DNA from: Pseudomonas rhizophila
GTDB taxonomy: Bacteria > Pseudomonadota > Gammaproteobacteria > Pseudomonadales > Pseudomonadaceae
Direction: 5' to 3'
Assembly (NCBI RefSeq): GCF_003033885.1
Contig: NZ_CP024081.1
Location: 4,354,507 to 4,418,506 of the forward strand
Length of the DNA: 64,000 nt
Shown: piece after piece, positions 17,774 to 25,785 of the stretch
How positions within the stretch are numbered: position 1 is the first letter of the stretch
Layout: each line of letters opens with the position of its first letter
Notes under the pieces: model-generated
What the model was told of the DNA's origin: nothing
Database searches by the model: none
The model's input: the letters and a program-made list of their open reading frames with translations, nothing else
Position numbers and translations under genes: made by a program

Positions 17774-18094
17774 ATGAACGATCAATGGATCGATGTATGC
17801 GCCGTGGGCGAAATCAATGAAGAAGATGTCATTCGCTTCGACCACGGTCCGCATACCTATGCCATCTACCGCTCTGCTGACAACGAGTTTTTTGCCACCG
17901 CTGGCCTGTGTACTCATGAGTCGATCCGCCTGGCTGACGGCCTGGTGATGGACCACGTCATCGAGTGCCCCAAGCACAACGGGCGCTTTGACTATCGCAC
18001 CGGCAAAGCCTTGGGGGCGCCAGTGTGCGTCAACCTCAAGACCTTTCCGGTACGGGTCGACGCGGGGCGGGTTCTGCTCGCCATTTCAGCTTGA
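17774..18094 (+). CDS. MocE-like Rieske [2Fe-2S] ferredoxin
   Basis: This 106-residue protein has the Rieske cluster ligands CTH (about residue 55) and CPKH (about residue 74), a Cys-x-His and Cys-x2-His pattern separated by 16 residues. It is the small soluble ferredoxin type that feeds electrons to oxygenases, not a membrane Rieske. It sits 36 bases after the desaturase gene and 18 bases before the reductase gene, so the three form an electron chain NAD(P)H to reductase to ferredoxin to oxygenase. Confidence 0.92.
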   Translation: MNDQWIDVCAVGEINEEDVIRFDHGPHTYAIYRSADNEFFATAGLCTHESIRLADGLVMDHVIECPKHNGRFDYRTGKALGAPVCVNLKTFPVRVDAGRVLLAISA

Positions 18095-18112
18095 CCGCCA
18101 GGAGTGCACGCC

Positions 18113-19345
18113 ATGAATGCTCCACTGATTATCGTCGGCGCCGGCCATGCCGGTGGCCGCGCGGCGCTGACCTTGCGCGAGCAGGGTTATACCGGTCGGC
18201 TGATCCTGATCGGCGATGAACTCCATTTGCCGTACGAGCGTCCTCCGCTGTCCAAGGGCTTGCTGCAGGGCACGATGGACCTGGACGATTGCCGCCTGTG
18301 GAGGGATAGCCGGCTCACTGAACTGAACATCGAACACCTGGCGGGCAACCCGGTAAAAAGCCTGGATCCGCAGCACCACCGCCTGCAATTGACCGACGGA
18401 CGTTGGTTGCCCTACAGCCGATTACTGTTGGCGACCGGGGGCAGAGCGCGTCGCTTGTCCCTGGTGCCTGAACCTCTGGCCAACGTGCTTTACCTGCGCA
18501 CCCATGACGAAGCCCTGGCCCTGCGCAGCGCATTGATCCCCGGCACGCGCCTGGTGATCATCGGCGGGGGCTTTATCGGCCTTGAGGTCGCGGCAACGGC
18601 CCGAACCTTAGGCTGTCAGGTGACGTTGCTGGAAGCCGGGCCACGACTGGCCGGGCGAGTCTTGCCTGAAGCTGTGTCCCAGGCCTTGTTGGAATTGCAT
18701 CGGCAACAGGGCGTAGACGTGCGGCTGAACGTAGCGCTTGAAAGGGTACAAGGCATCGAACGCGCTGAGGCGGTGCAACTGGTGGACGGCCAGGTGCTGC
18801 CCTGTGACTGGGTGGTAGTCGGTATCGGCATGCAACCCAACGTCGAATTGGCCGCGGCGGCGGGGCTTGAGGTGGGCCAGGGTATTCGAGTCGATGCCCA
18901 GTTGCGCACCAGCGCGCCAGACATCTTTGCTGCCGGCGATGTGTGTGAGTTTCGCCTGCACGCCGACGCGTTATTCCAGCGCCAGGAAACCTGGCGCAAT
19001 GCCGAGACCCAGGGCCGTCACGCGGCATTGAATCTGTTGGGTGGCGAGCTGCCGTTCGAGGGGGTTCCCGGCTTCTGGTCTGATCAGTACGACTGGGGCT
19101 TACAGACGGTGGGCGTGATCCCACCGACGCCACCTTCGGCCGTTCGCACCTTGGCAGGCGGTGGTCTGCTGCTGTTCTACCTGGACACCGAGCAACGTTT
19201 GCAAGGCGCCTGCGGCTGGGGGCAGGGCAACAGCGTTGCCAAGGACATCAAGTTGTGTGAACGGCTGATTGCCAACCTGACTCCACTCTCTGTGGACGCA
19301 TTGGCCGACGCCGATGTCTCGCTCAAACATCTGCTAAGGCCCTGA
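18113..19345 (+). CDS. FAD-dependent ferredoxin reductase (MocF-like)
   Basis: This 410-residue protein starts at 18113 behind AGGAG (18099-18104 region). The FAD-binding motif is VGAGHAGGRAA (about 7-17), the NAD-binding motif GGGFIGLEVA (about 151-160), and the second FAD motif IFAAGDVCEF (about 276-285). This is the rubredoxin/putidaredoxin reductase family. It would reduce the Rieske ferredoxin encoded just upstream. All nucleotide motifs look intact. It is followed after one base by the isomerase gene, so it is part of the same operon. Confidence 0.93.
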   Translation: MNAPLIIVGAGHAGGRAALTLREQGYTGRLILIGDELHLPYERPPLSKGLLQGTMDLDDCRLWRDSRLTELNIEHLAGNPVKSLDPQHHRLQLTDGRWLPYSRLLLATGGRARRLSLVPEPLANVLYLRTHDEALALRSALIPGTRLVIIGGGFIGLEVAATARTLGCQVTLLEAGPRLAGRVLPEAVSQALLELHRQQGVDVRLNVALERVQGIERAEAVQLVDGQVLPCDWVVVGIGMQPNVELAAAAGLEVGQGIRVDAQLRTSAPDIFAAGDVCEFRLHADALFQRQETWRNAETQGRHAALNLLGGELPFEGVPGFWSDQYDWGLQTVGVIPPTPPSAVRTLAGGGLLLFYLDTEQRLQGACGWGQGNSVAKDIKLCERLIANLTPLSVDALADADVSLKHLLRP

Positions 19346-19346
19346 C

Positions 19347-20213
19347 ATGCGTGAATTCCTGGTATTTCAGTCCCTGTGGGCCATGCAAGATCACCGTGGT
19401 CAATGCGATCTTTGCCTGGAGGCGCAGGTGGAGAAGATTGCCGCTGCTGGCTTCGATGGGGTCACCGACCATTTCTGGGTCGCGCCACAGGCCGAACGTC
19501 TGCATGCCGCTGCCAAGGCGCAAGGCCTGAAAATCGAAGGTCAGCTGTTTCCCCGCACCGTGAGTGACTTGGCGCAAGCGCTTGAGGTGGCCTCCCGCTA
19601 CGGCTGCCACCACCTCACGCTGCAAGCCGACGTCCGGCCGCGCACGCTGGCACAGGCGATCACCCTGATCGAAGGCTGGCAGCGTCTGGCCGAGCAGGTG
19701 GACTTTCCGATCCTGCTGGAAACCCACCGCTATCGTCTCACCAGTGACCTGTTGTTCACCCTCGACTTGCTCGCGCAGATGCCCGACCTCAAGTTGTTGG
19801 CTGACTTGTCCCATTACGTTGTGGGCCGCGAATTGCCTGAGCCGGCCGCGGTCGAAGACGACGAACAGATTCACACCATCCTACGACACAGTTGGGGCTT
19901 TCACGGGCGAGTCGCTAATAGTGAGCAGGTCCAGGTGCCCTTGACCTTTGCCCAGCATCGCCCCTGGTTGGACCGGTTTCTGGGCTGGTGGCGCTACGGA
20001 ATCAAGGATTGGCTGGCGCGACCGAACACACCCACGAGCCTGTCCTTCACCTGTGAACTTGGCCCGCCACCCTATGCGATCACAGGGAATGATGGGCGCG
20101 ACATAACGGATCGCTGGGACGAGGCGCTGCTGCTGAAGGGCCTGATGCGGGGTGTTTGGGATGAGTGTCAGCAGGGACAAGGTGCGCCCATTCCTTCAGG
20201 GCATGATCGGTAG
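19347..20213 (+). CDS. Sugar phosphate isomerase/epimerase family protein (TIM barrel)
   Basis: This is a 288-residue soluble protein with the xylose-isomerase-like TIM-barrel layout: Glu/Asp/His metal ligands appear as LLETHRYR (about 112-119), LLADLSHYV (about 149-157) and a later His/Glu pair (about 194 and 233, FTCELGPPPYA). In rhizopine catabolism MocC is of this family, so it may process the product of the oxygenase. It starts one base after the reductase stop and ends tail-to-tail with the ThDP enzyme, overlapping it by 18 bases. Confidence 0.85.
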   Translation: MREFLVFQSLWAMQDHRGQCDLCLEAQVEKIAAAGFDGVTDHFWVAPQAERLHAAAKAQGLKIEGQLFPRTVSDLAQALEVASRYGCHHLTLQADVRPRTLAQAITLIEGWQRLAEQVDFPILLETHRYRLTSDLLFTLDLLAQMPDLKLLADLSHYVVGRELPEPAAVEDDEQIHTILRHSWGFHGRVANSEQVQVPLTFAQHRPWLDRFLGWWRYGIKDWLARPNTPTSLSFTCELGPPPYAITGNDGRDITDRWDEALLLKGLMRGVWDECQQGQGAPIPSGHDR

Positions 20214-21887
20214 TTCAATGAGATTCGGGCAGCCTGAGCGAATACCTTCTTCGACAGCTCCTGCAATATCGCCGGCGCGCTCGATCCTGCGGGAAGGGAT
20301 CCCCATGGAAGAGGCGAGGGCCAGGAAATCGATCGCCGGGTCGCAGAGGTCCATGCCGATGAACCGGTGAGTGCTTGCACTCAGATAGTGCGCCTGGCTA
20401 CGAGCGTAACTCTTCAAAATATTGTATTCGCCGTTGTTCATGACAACGAACGTGATCGGCAGCCGTTCATGCGCCGCCGTCCAGAGTGCTTGCGGTGAGT
20501 ACATTGCCGAGCCATCACCGACCAGACAGACTAGCGGGCTGCGGTCCAGGCCAAGCGACGTACCGACGGCCGCCGGCATGCCCCAGCCCAGGATGGCGCT
20601 GCGGGTAAAAAGATACTGGCGGGCCGAATGGGAATCCAGGCAGGCACGGACATGAGGAATCGTGGCAGGTGCTTCGTCGACGATCCAGACGTCCGGCCCG
20701 ATTGCCCGGATAGCCTCGTGGGCAGCCACGAAAGGCGTTGTCACCGGCGTGTTGAATTCGCGACTGACGCGAGCGACGACGTCGGCACGACGTGTATCGC
20801 GTTCTTGGCCTGCGACGTTTCGCAGCGTTGCGATTGCCTCGCTGTGTGGGACCAATTTCTTGTCCAGTATCGGCAACAGCGTTTGCAAGGAGAGTCTTAA
20901 ATCTCCGATCAGCCCTAGCGCTGTCTCGTGGACTCTGCCTAATTGGTGTCCATCGCCGGTCAATTGGATAAGGCGACAGTGAGAGGGAATAGCGGGGCCC
21001 TGGGAATATTGATAGCTGATCAACGAATGGCCGCCGAGCAGGAAGACTGCGTCGAAGTCAGAGAACGTCTCTCTGATATCGGAAGCCTTCGCAGGCAGCG
21101 TTCCCCGCCACTGCGGATGAGCCGTCGGAAACGGAATATGCCCGGGCCAGGATGGCCCGTAGACCGGCGCGCCGAGTGCTTCGGCGAGCTTCACGGCTTC
21201 AACTTCCGCGCTCGACTGGAACACTTCCTCTCCAACGATAATCGCCAGACAACCGGGGGTAATTGCCGCTAAGGCAGCGGCCAATTCCTCAATCGCCCCG
21301 GGCACGGCACCGCGCTCGATTCGCGATGGCGGGCCGGCCGTTACATCCGTGTGTTGCTCCATCACGTTTATCGGCAGGGAAAGGAAAACCGGGCCGGCCG
21401 GCCCCGTGCGACAGTCCTGAAACGCACGACGCAGCAGCATCGGGATGTGTTCGGGATGATGAATTTCTTCCGCCCATTTGACGCTCGGTCGGGCGAGAGC
21501 GACGAGGTCTCCGTGGAGCAGCGGGTCGGTCACGCCATGTCGCGTGTCTTGTTGGCCCGCCGTGACGACAAGCGGCGTATTCGCCATCTTCGCGTTGAGA
21601 ATTGCGCCCATTGCATTGCCGAGTCCACCGGCCGTATGGAGGTTGACGAAGCCGGGGCGACCGGATGCCTGCGCATAACCGTCGGCCATCGCTACGACTG
21701 AGGCCTCTTGGAGGCCGAGGATGTATTGGATGTCTGAGGCGCCTGAGAGGGCGTCGAGCAAAGGCAGTTCGGTTGTTCCCGGATTGCCGAAGACGTAACG
21801 TACCCCCTCGCTGCGAAGCACTTCTACGAACAGGTCCGCGCCGCGTTGCCCGCGGCTGTTGAAAAAAACATTGGATCCTGAAGGCAT
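20196..21887 (-). CDS. ThDP-dependent enzyme, benzoylformate decarboxylase-like
   Basis: This 563-residue protein has the three-domain fold of the acetolactate synthase/benzoylformate decarboxylase family. The PYR domain begins VRYVFGNPGTTELPLLDAL, with LGLQEASVVAMADGYAQASG (activating Glu) and FVNLHTAGGLGNAMG (an active-site His). The C-terminal PP domain has the ThDP/Mg motif GDGSAMYSPQALWT ending in VVMNNGEYN. The overall pattern is closest to benzoylformate decarboxylase. The second catalytic His of that enzyme, expected in a segment RYHQY, falls at ISYQY here and is not conserved. The NPGS Ser is replaced by Thr (NPGT). Decarboxylation of another 2-oxo acid, or carboligation, is therefore possible. 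The start at 21887 (MPSGSNVFF) is preferred over 21902. Confidence 0.8.
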   Translation of the reverse strand: MPSGSNVFFNSRGQRGADLFVEVLRSEGVRYVFGNPGTTELPLLDALSGASDIQYILGLQEASVVAMADGYAQASGRPGFVNLHTAGGLGNAMGAILNAKMANTPLVVTAGQQDTRHGVTDPLLHGDLVALARPSVKWAEEIHHPEHIPMLLRRAFQDCRTGPAGPVFLSLPINVMEQHTDVTAGPPSRIERGAVPGAIEELAAALAAITPGCLAIIVGEEVFQSSAEVEAVKLAEALGAPVYGPSWPGHIPFPTAHPQWRGTLPAKASDIRETFSDFDAVFLLGGHSLISYQYSQGPAIPSHCRLIQLTGDGHQLGRVHETALGLIGDLRLSLQTLLPILDKKLVPHSEAIATLRNVAGQERDTRRADVVARVSREFNTPVTTPFVAAHEAIRAIGPDVWIVDEAPATIPHVRACLDSHSARQYLFTRSAILGWGMPAAVGTSLGLDRSPLVCLVGDGSAMYSPQALWTAAHERLPITFVVMNNGEYNILKSYARSQAHYLSASTHRFIGMDLCDPAIDFLALASSMGIPSRRIERAGDIAGAVEEGIRSGCPNLIELPIMP

Positions 21888-21916
21888 GGCGCAGAACCTC
21901 ATCTGATCTGGAAGCT

Positions 21917-22669
21917 TTAATTTAGCTGGCTTGCTGTGGCGACGGTTAGCTGGCTCCGGACCGAACCGTTACCCGTGGCCTTCAAAATCGCATTGCACAA
22001 GGCCCGGGCGACAGGTGCGTAACTGGTCTGGCTGGGCTGGCCGACTTCGGGAGCCCCGGTGGGATTGATCAGGTGCACCGCGATCTGTCCTGGCAGCCAT
22101 GAGACGAGTGGCCAACGGGTGCGATAGGCAGGTTTAGCCCGGGTATCTCCGAGGGTCGGCTCAAAATCGCAGGATGTCACGAACGCTATCCCTATCAGGC
22201 AAGCGCCTTCGAGCTGCGAGCGCACGCGACCAGGATTTTTCAAGAAACCCAAGTCCGCGACAACGACCGCGTCATGAATGATCAAGCGGCCTTCGTCGCT
22301 CACTTCGATATCGAGAACGACCGCCATGCAGGTCTGCGCGTCATAGTGGGCAGCGATGCCTTGCGCCCGACCCTGTCTTGGGGGCTTGCCCCAATGAGCT
22401 TTCTTTGCCGCTTCGGTTATAACGCTCCGCATTCGATGGCCGTCGACGCTTGATGAGTGCCGAGTGCCATCGTTCACCGTCGATGCCGGATCAATCAGCG
22501 AAAGCAGATAGTCCCTGTGATCCAGCTTGCAGGTTCGCACCTGCGCGGCCATGAATCGCTGTTCGGCGAACAGGCGGAGCAACAGGCCTTTTCTGTCCAG
22601 ATTGCTGTCGAGCGTCGATTGCCAAGTAAATGGATCAAGAGCACTAGCGTGCGCATCAGGATGGCTCAT
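21917..22669 (-). pseudogene. C-terminal fragment of a molybdenum hydroxylase large subunit (IorB-like)
   Basis: This 250-residue open frame corresponds only to the last third of isoquinoline 1-oxidoreductase beta-subunit-type proteins (about 740 residues). Recognisable parts are GRAQGIAAHYDAQTCMAVVL, DIEVSDEGRLIIHDAVVVAD, KNPGRVRSQLEGACLIG and APVARALCNAILKATG. The N-terminal molybdopterin-binding regions are absent. The catalytic Glu normally found in GVGE-P is Gln here (EVGQPS), so even the remaining active site is damaged. It has its own apparent start with GGAG 8 bases upstream (22669), so a short product could still be made. It is the first of several remnants in a row. Confidence 0.75.
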
Positions 22670-22817
22670 TGCGTTTCTCCTTCCGGCGGATGGCAAGAGG
22701 TCCAGCTAAAGCGATGTGTCCTTGGTGCCTGTAACGCTGGCACCGTAGGGCAGTCATTGGGGGTACTTTAGGGGCAAGGATCTGACGTCAGAGTGACCGG
22801 AGGCTGACAGGAACATG

Positions 22818-22916
22818 TCAGGCGTTGGGCTGGTCGGCTTTGGTCCAGGCGTCGTTAGGAAACGCACGATAGACGTGCACCGGCGTCCCAGGTTCACGCA
22901 CCAGGTCGATGTTAGT
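22818..22916 (-). pseudogene. Possible C-terminal fragment of an unidentified gene
   Basis: On the minus strand about 30 codons read NIDLVREPGTPVHVYRAFP then NDAWTKADQPNA and a TGA. The composition looks like real protein, but a stop lies directly upstream and there is no plausible start with a ribosome site. I do not recognise the family. It lies between two other truncated genes and next to a palindrome, so I read it as debris. Confidence 0.3.
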
Positions 22917-22936
22917 TCATGGATTTCTGAACTAAC
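22911..22936. promoter_or_regulatory. Perfect inverted repeat, TetR-type operator candidate
   Basis: GTTAGTTCA and TGAACTAAC flank an 8-base centre, a perfect 9-bp inverted repeat. Repeats of this shape are typical operators of TetR-family repressors. It now stands between two gene fragments and may be an orphan site, or it may bind the TetR half of the fusion regulator encoded at 23498-24613. Confidence 0.6.
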
Positions 22937-22975
22937 TATTTGCTACAGCCTATTCAATCATTTGTCACGATGGCC

Positions 22976-23335
22976 TTAGGATCCTCCACATGGGCGTCCT
23001 GCAATCAGCGTATCGAGGGTGTTGGCAAGGCCTGCGATGACGGTGCCCACCACGAAGATCGCGAGTCCGCCCAACACCAGCTTCTGGCGCCCATAGCGGT
23101 CAGCCAGTGGCCCGACCACCAACTGGCCCAGTGCGAAGGTGATGAAGAAGCTGGATAGCGTCAGGCCAAGCGCGCGGGCGTCCACTCCCAGGTCTTCACC
23201 GATGACGGGGAATGCCGGGAGGATGATGTTGGTGGAGAGCATACCGATAGCAGCCAGGCCAGCGAGCAGTGCCACGATTTTTCCGGTCAATGGCTGGATG
23301 GCCTGGACGGGGGCATTCACAAAAGTTGTCGTCAT
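22976..23335 (-). pseudogene. Truncated MFS drug transporter (N-terminal fragment)
   Basis: The start at 23335 gives MTTTFVNAPVQAIQPLTGK and three to four membrane segments. These include the MFS signature between helices 2 and 3 (GPLADRYGRQKLVLGG) and DLGVDARALGLTLSSFF. Homology of the Bcr/CflA-like type stops at LIAGR, after about 115 of the usual 390-400 residues, and the frame ends four codons later. Most of the transporter is missing, so it cannot work. Such transporters are often divergent from a TetR regulator, and here a TetR-containing gene starts 163 bases away on the other strand. Confidence 0.85.
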
Positions 23336-23448
23336 GGATTTACATCCCTTGGCGCTTATGGAAGCGGTAGTCGTGGAATTGGCCGTCAGGCGGAAGTCGG
23401 CCCGCACTCTGGCTACGGCGTATGATGGTTGTCATATTTTCAGCCAAG

Positions 23449-23464
23449 CATGATGATCATCATG
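23449..23464. promoter_or_regulatory. Perfect 16-bp palindrome upstream of the TetR-MarR gene
   Basis: CATGATGATCATCATG is a perfect palindrome 34 bases upstream of the regulator start. A looser ATGA-N6-TCAT repeat lies just before it (23422-23435). The placement in the divergent region between the MFS remnant and the regulator suits an autoregulatory operator for the TetR domain. Confidence 0.5.
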
Positions 23465-23497
23465 TTATTCGTCAAGCATAAATATCGAGGTCCACCG

Positions 23498-24613
23498 ATG
23501 AGATATCCTGCAAGCCAGACTGCAGAACGGCGCGAGAAAATCCTTGAGGAGGCCTCCCGGTTGTTTCGCGGCAAGGGCATCGCAGGGGCGAGCATTGCGC
23601 AGGTCATGAAGGCATCGGGCCTGACTCATGGCGCGTTCTATGCGCACTTCGATTCGAAGGATGCGCTGGCTTGTGCCAGCCTTGAGCATGCGATGGACCA
23701 GCTGGCGCTACGTCTGCGCGACACTGTCTCCAGCAGCGATACGCCCAAGCAAGCCTTTCTGGACAGGTACCTGAGTCAGGGTCACCGCGACCACCCGGAA
23801 GCAGGCTGCGCAATGCCTGCGTTGGCCATTGATGTCGCACGGGAACCGGGGATGCGGCGTTCGTTCACGGGCCGGGTCGCCGGAATGATCGAGTCGTTCA
23901 GCGCCAGTCTTCCCTGGCGGCGTGACCGATCCAGGGAAGACCAGGCGATCGGTTTCATGTCGGCGATAGTCGGCGCCATGGTGCTCGCCCGAGCGGTCGA
24001 CGATCAACCGCTGTCCGACCGCATTCTTCAAGCGACACGTGACGAACTGCTTGCGGGTGAGCAGGCTGGGGCAGCAGCAGTACAGGCCTTGGACAATATC
24101 CCCGACATCAGCCGACCAGTAGCTCCGAAAATATCTAGTGAGCTAGATAATATTGGGCTAAAAAAGCGAGTTCCTGCCAAAAAGGCTGCAGTGCAGCGGG
24201 AAGTCGGAACCCAACTGTCCTTTGCTCTGTACGGTGCCGCCAATCGGATGATTCGCCTGCACAAACCCTTGCTGGAGCCCCTTGGGCTGACGTTCCCCCA
24301 GTACCTGGTCATGCTGGAACTGTTCACGGACGCGCCCAGGACCGTGGGCGATCTGGGCGCTGCACTTGGGATGGATACCGGGACGATCACGCCCTTGCTC
24401 AAGCGTCTTGAAGTGTCGGGCATGGTGACTCGAGCCCGCGACAAAAGCGACGAACGCCGCGTGCTGATTGCGCTTACCGACGCTGGGGAAGGTCTGCGCG
24501 AAGAGCTTTGGGCCGTCACGGACAAGATCAAGACCGCCTGTCAACTGACTGAGGATGGGTTGGAAGCTCTTCGCGGCACGCTTAAGGCTTTTGCGCGTCC
24601 CGCTGGCGAATGA
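23498..24613 (+). CDS. TetR-MarR fusion regulator
   Basis: This is one open frame of 371 residues. Residues 1-195 are a TetR protein: HTH region REKILEEASRLFRGKG, then SIAQVMKASGLTHGAFYAHF, and a ligand domain containing GCAMPALAIDVARE. Residues about 235-370 are a MarR/OhrR-like protein: FALYGAANRMIRLHKPLLEP, LGLTFPQYLVMLELF, TGTITPLLKRLEVSGMVTRA and a DERRVLIALTDAG wing. OhrR proteins carry a redox Cys in LCFALY; here it is Ser (LSFALY), so classical peroxide sensing by that residue is lost. The linker (about 195-235) is AT-rich and contains a perfect operator-like palindrome, as if the MarR gene's promoter were now read as coding. The start is set by GAGG at 23487-23490. Confidence 0.85.
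   Translation: MRYPASQTAERREKILEEASRLFRGKGIAGASIAQVMKASGLTHGAFYAHFDSKDALACASLEHAMDQLALRLRDTVSSSDTPKQAFLDRYLSQGHRDHPEAGCAMPALAIDVAREPGMRRSFTGRVAGMIESFSASLPWRRDRSREDQAIGFMSAIVGAMVLARAVDDQPLSDRILQATRDELLAGEQAGAAAVQALDNIPDISRPVAPKISSELDNIGLKKRVPAKKAAVQREVGTQLSFALYGAANRMIRLHKPLLEPLGLTFPQYLVMLELFTDAPRTVGDLGAALGMDTGTITPLLKRLEVSGMVTRARDKSDERRVLIALTDAGEGLREELWAVTDKIKTACQLTEDGLEALRGTLKAFARPAGE
24132..24149. promoter_or_regulatory. Operator-like palindrome inside the fusion linker
   Basis: TATCTAG and CTAGATA flank TGAG, a perfect 7-bp inverted repeat, embedded in an AT-rich stretch that encodes the TetR-MarR linker. It lies about 65 bases before the recognisable start of MarR homology, where the operator of an autoregulated marR/ohrR gene would be. 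I infer a fossil or still active binding site for the MarR domain. Confidence 0.5.
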
Positions 24614-24644
24614 GGGCAGCCCTCCGAAGATAGGCGTCGATGCG

Positions 24645-24905
24645 GCAAGTGCATTCTTCACGTCCAACCGTTTAGGCAACAGCTTGTTGGCATAAAACAG
24701 ATCTGCTGTGGCCTGCTGCGCTTCGATGAGTTTTTCATCCATGGGCAGTACCGGTGACGGCTGCCGATTATCCACGTAACGAGCGATCACGGCTTCGGGC
24801 AGCCCCATGGATTGAGTCAGCACCCGAAGGCTTGCTTCTCGTTGGCTGCGAGTCAGGGCTTCGGCTGCGGTAAGCTCATCGTTTCGCGGGTAACGCGATA
24901 CCTAA
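24645..24905 (-). pseudogene. C-terminal fragment of an ABC substrate-binding protein (sulfonate/nitrate type)
   Basis: The minus strand reads REASLRVLTQSMGLPEAVIA, RYVDNRQPSPVLPMDEKL, EAQQATADLFYANKLLPKRL and DVKNAL. This is the C-terminal 70-80 residues of SsuA/TauA-like binding proteins (pattern ..PS.V.P......QQ..AD.F...KLIP...), which end at about this point with a short DV..A. The N-terminal three quarters are missing and the frame continues as nonsense into the fusion regulator. It is a remnant without function. Confidence 0.7.
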
Positions 24906-24951
24906 TTCAATGTGTCAAGATTCGGCCACCAAGGATGAGTACCCATCGAAT

Positions 24952-25299
24952 ATGCCTACTCTGACCTCCAATGCCGATTTCATGCAGCTTGCCCTTGCCC
25001 AAGGGCGCTTGGCCTTACCTGACTGCCTTCCAAACCCGCCAGTAGGTTGCGTGCTGGTAAACAGCGGGGTCGATAAAGTTTTTGTTGGATTGCTTGATCC
25101 CGATCCAAGAAACTCGGGAGCGGGCATAAGAATGCTACGAGATGCAGGCATTACAGTCGTTGTCGGCTTACTGGCGGAGGAAGCTGCTGAGGACTTAGCT
25201 GATTTTTTGGTAAGTAATTGCGGTGGATCTTTGGATCGCAATGATCAGCAAATCGTTAGTCCCTCAGCGCAAGGTGGGATGCTCGGACGGTTACATTGA
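24952..25299 (+). pseudogene. RibD-like deaminase with internal deletion
   Basis: The frame reads NADFMQLALAQGRLALPDCL then PNPPVGCVLVNSG, the N-terminus of the RibD-type deaminase domain. It then jumps to VFVGLLDPDPRNSGAGIRML and RDAGITVVVGLLAEEA, the segment that normally follows the second zinc motif. Between them the His-Ala-Glu and Pro-Cys-x2-Cys zinc-binding and catalytic motifs (about 40-45 residues) are gone, yet the frame stays open. A protein of 115 residues could be made but cannot be a deaminase. An alternative ATG lies at 24910. Base composition is lower in GC than around it. It overlaps the next gene by 4 bases. Confidence 0.75.
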
Positions 25300-25646
25300 A
25301 AAGTATGTGGCTGGCGACGATCGTTGCTTGCGTCATCAGTGTGAGCTTTTGGCTGGCGGCGTCATGGTTCGCCGGAGTGAATGAGCCTTGGGACGCGCAA
25401 TGTTATTGGGCTGTTCTATATCCTGCGTCCCTGGCGCTGACATTGACGCTTGGTCTGCTGTTTCAAAAACGCGGATGGCTGGCAGGCCCTATCGTAATGT
25501 TCGGGCAGATTCCGTGTGTGATGATGACATCTGGAGCGGGGCCGCTACTGGCAGTTGGCATTTTGTATTGCATTTTGCTTTCGATCCCAGCAGTGATGCT
25601 GTCTTGGGGCACGTGCGCGATCTATCGGCGGCTCGCCGCTAGCTGA
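25296..25646 (+). CDS. Small hypothetical membrane protein
   Basis: This is a 116-residue protein with three or four hydrophobic helices (about 4-26, 40-58, 65-82, 88-108). It has no recognised motif. The ATG overlaps the stop of the RibD-like remnant (ATGA-type overlap), which suggests they were once co-transcribed. I do not recognise the family. Confidence 0.55.
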   Translation: MKSMWLATIVACVISVSFWLAASWFAGVNEPWDAQCYWAVLYPASLALTLTLGLLFQKRGWLAGPIVMFGQIPCVMMTSGAGPLLAVGILYCILLSIPAVMLSWGTCAIYRRLAAS

Positions 25647-25785
25647 TGCAGATCGAACCGTGGTGAGCGCGCGGGGCGCAATTGTCCAGACGAACCAGCG
25701 CATCCCCTTGTCTCGATTCTGCTGGGGAACGACCCCCTGTGCTTGTAAGTCTACCTGTATCTACTCATTGGTAAGGTACAGCGCA

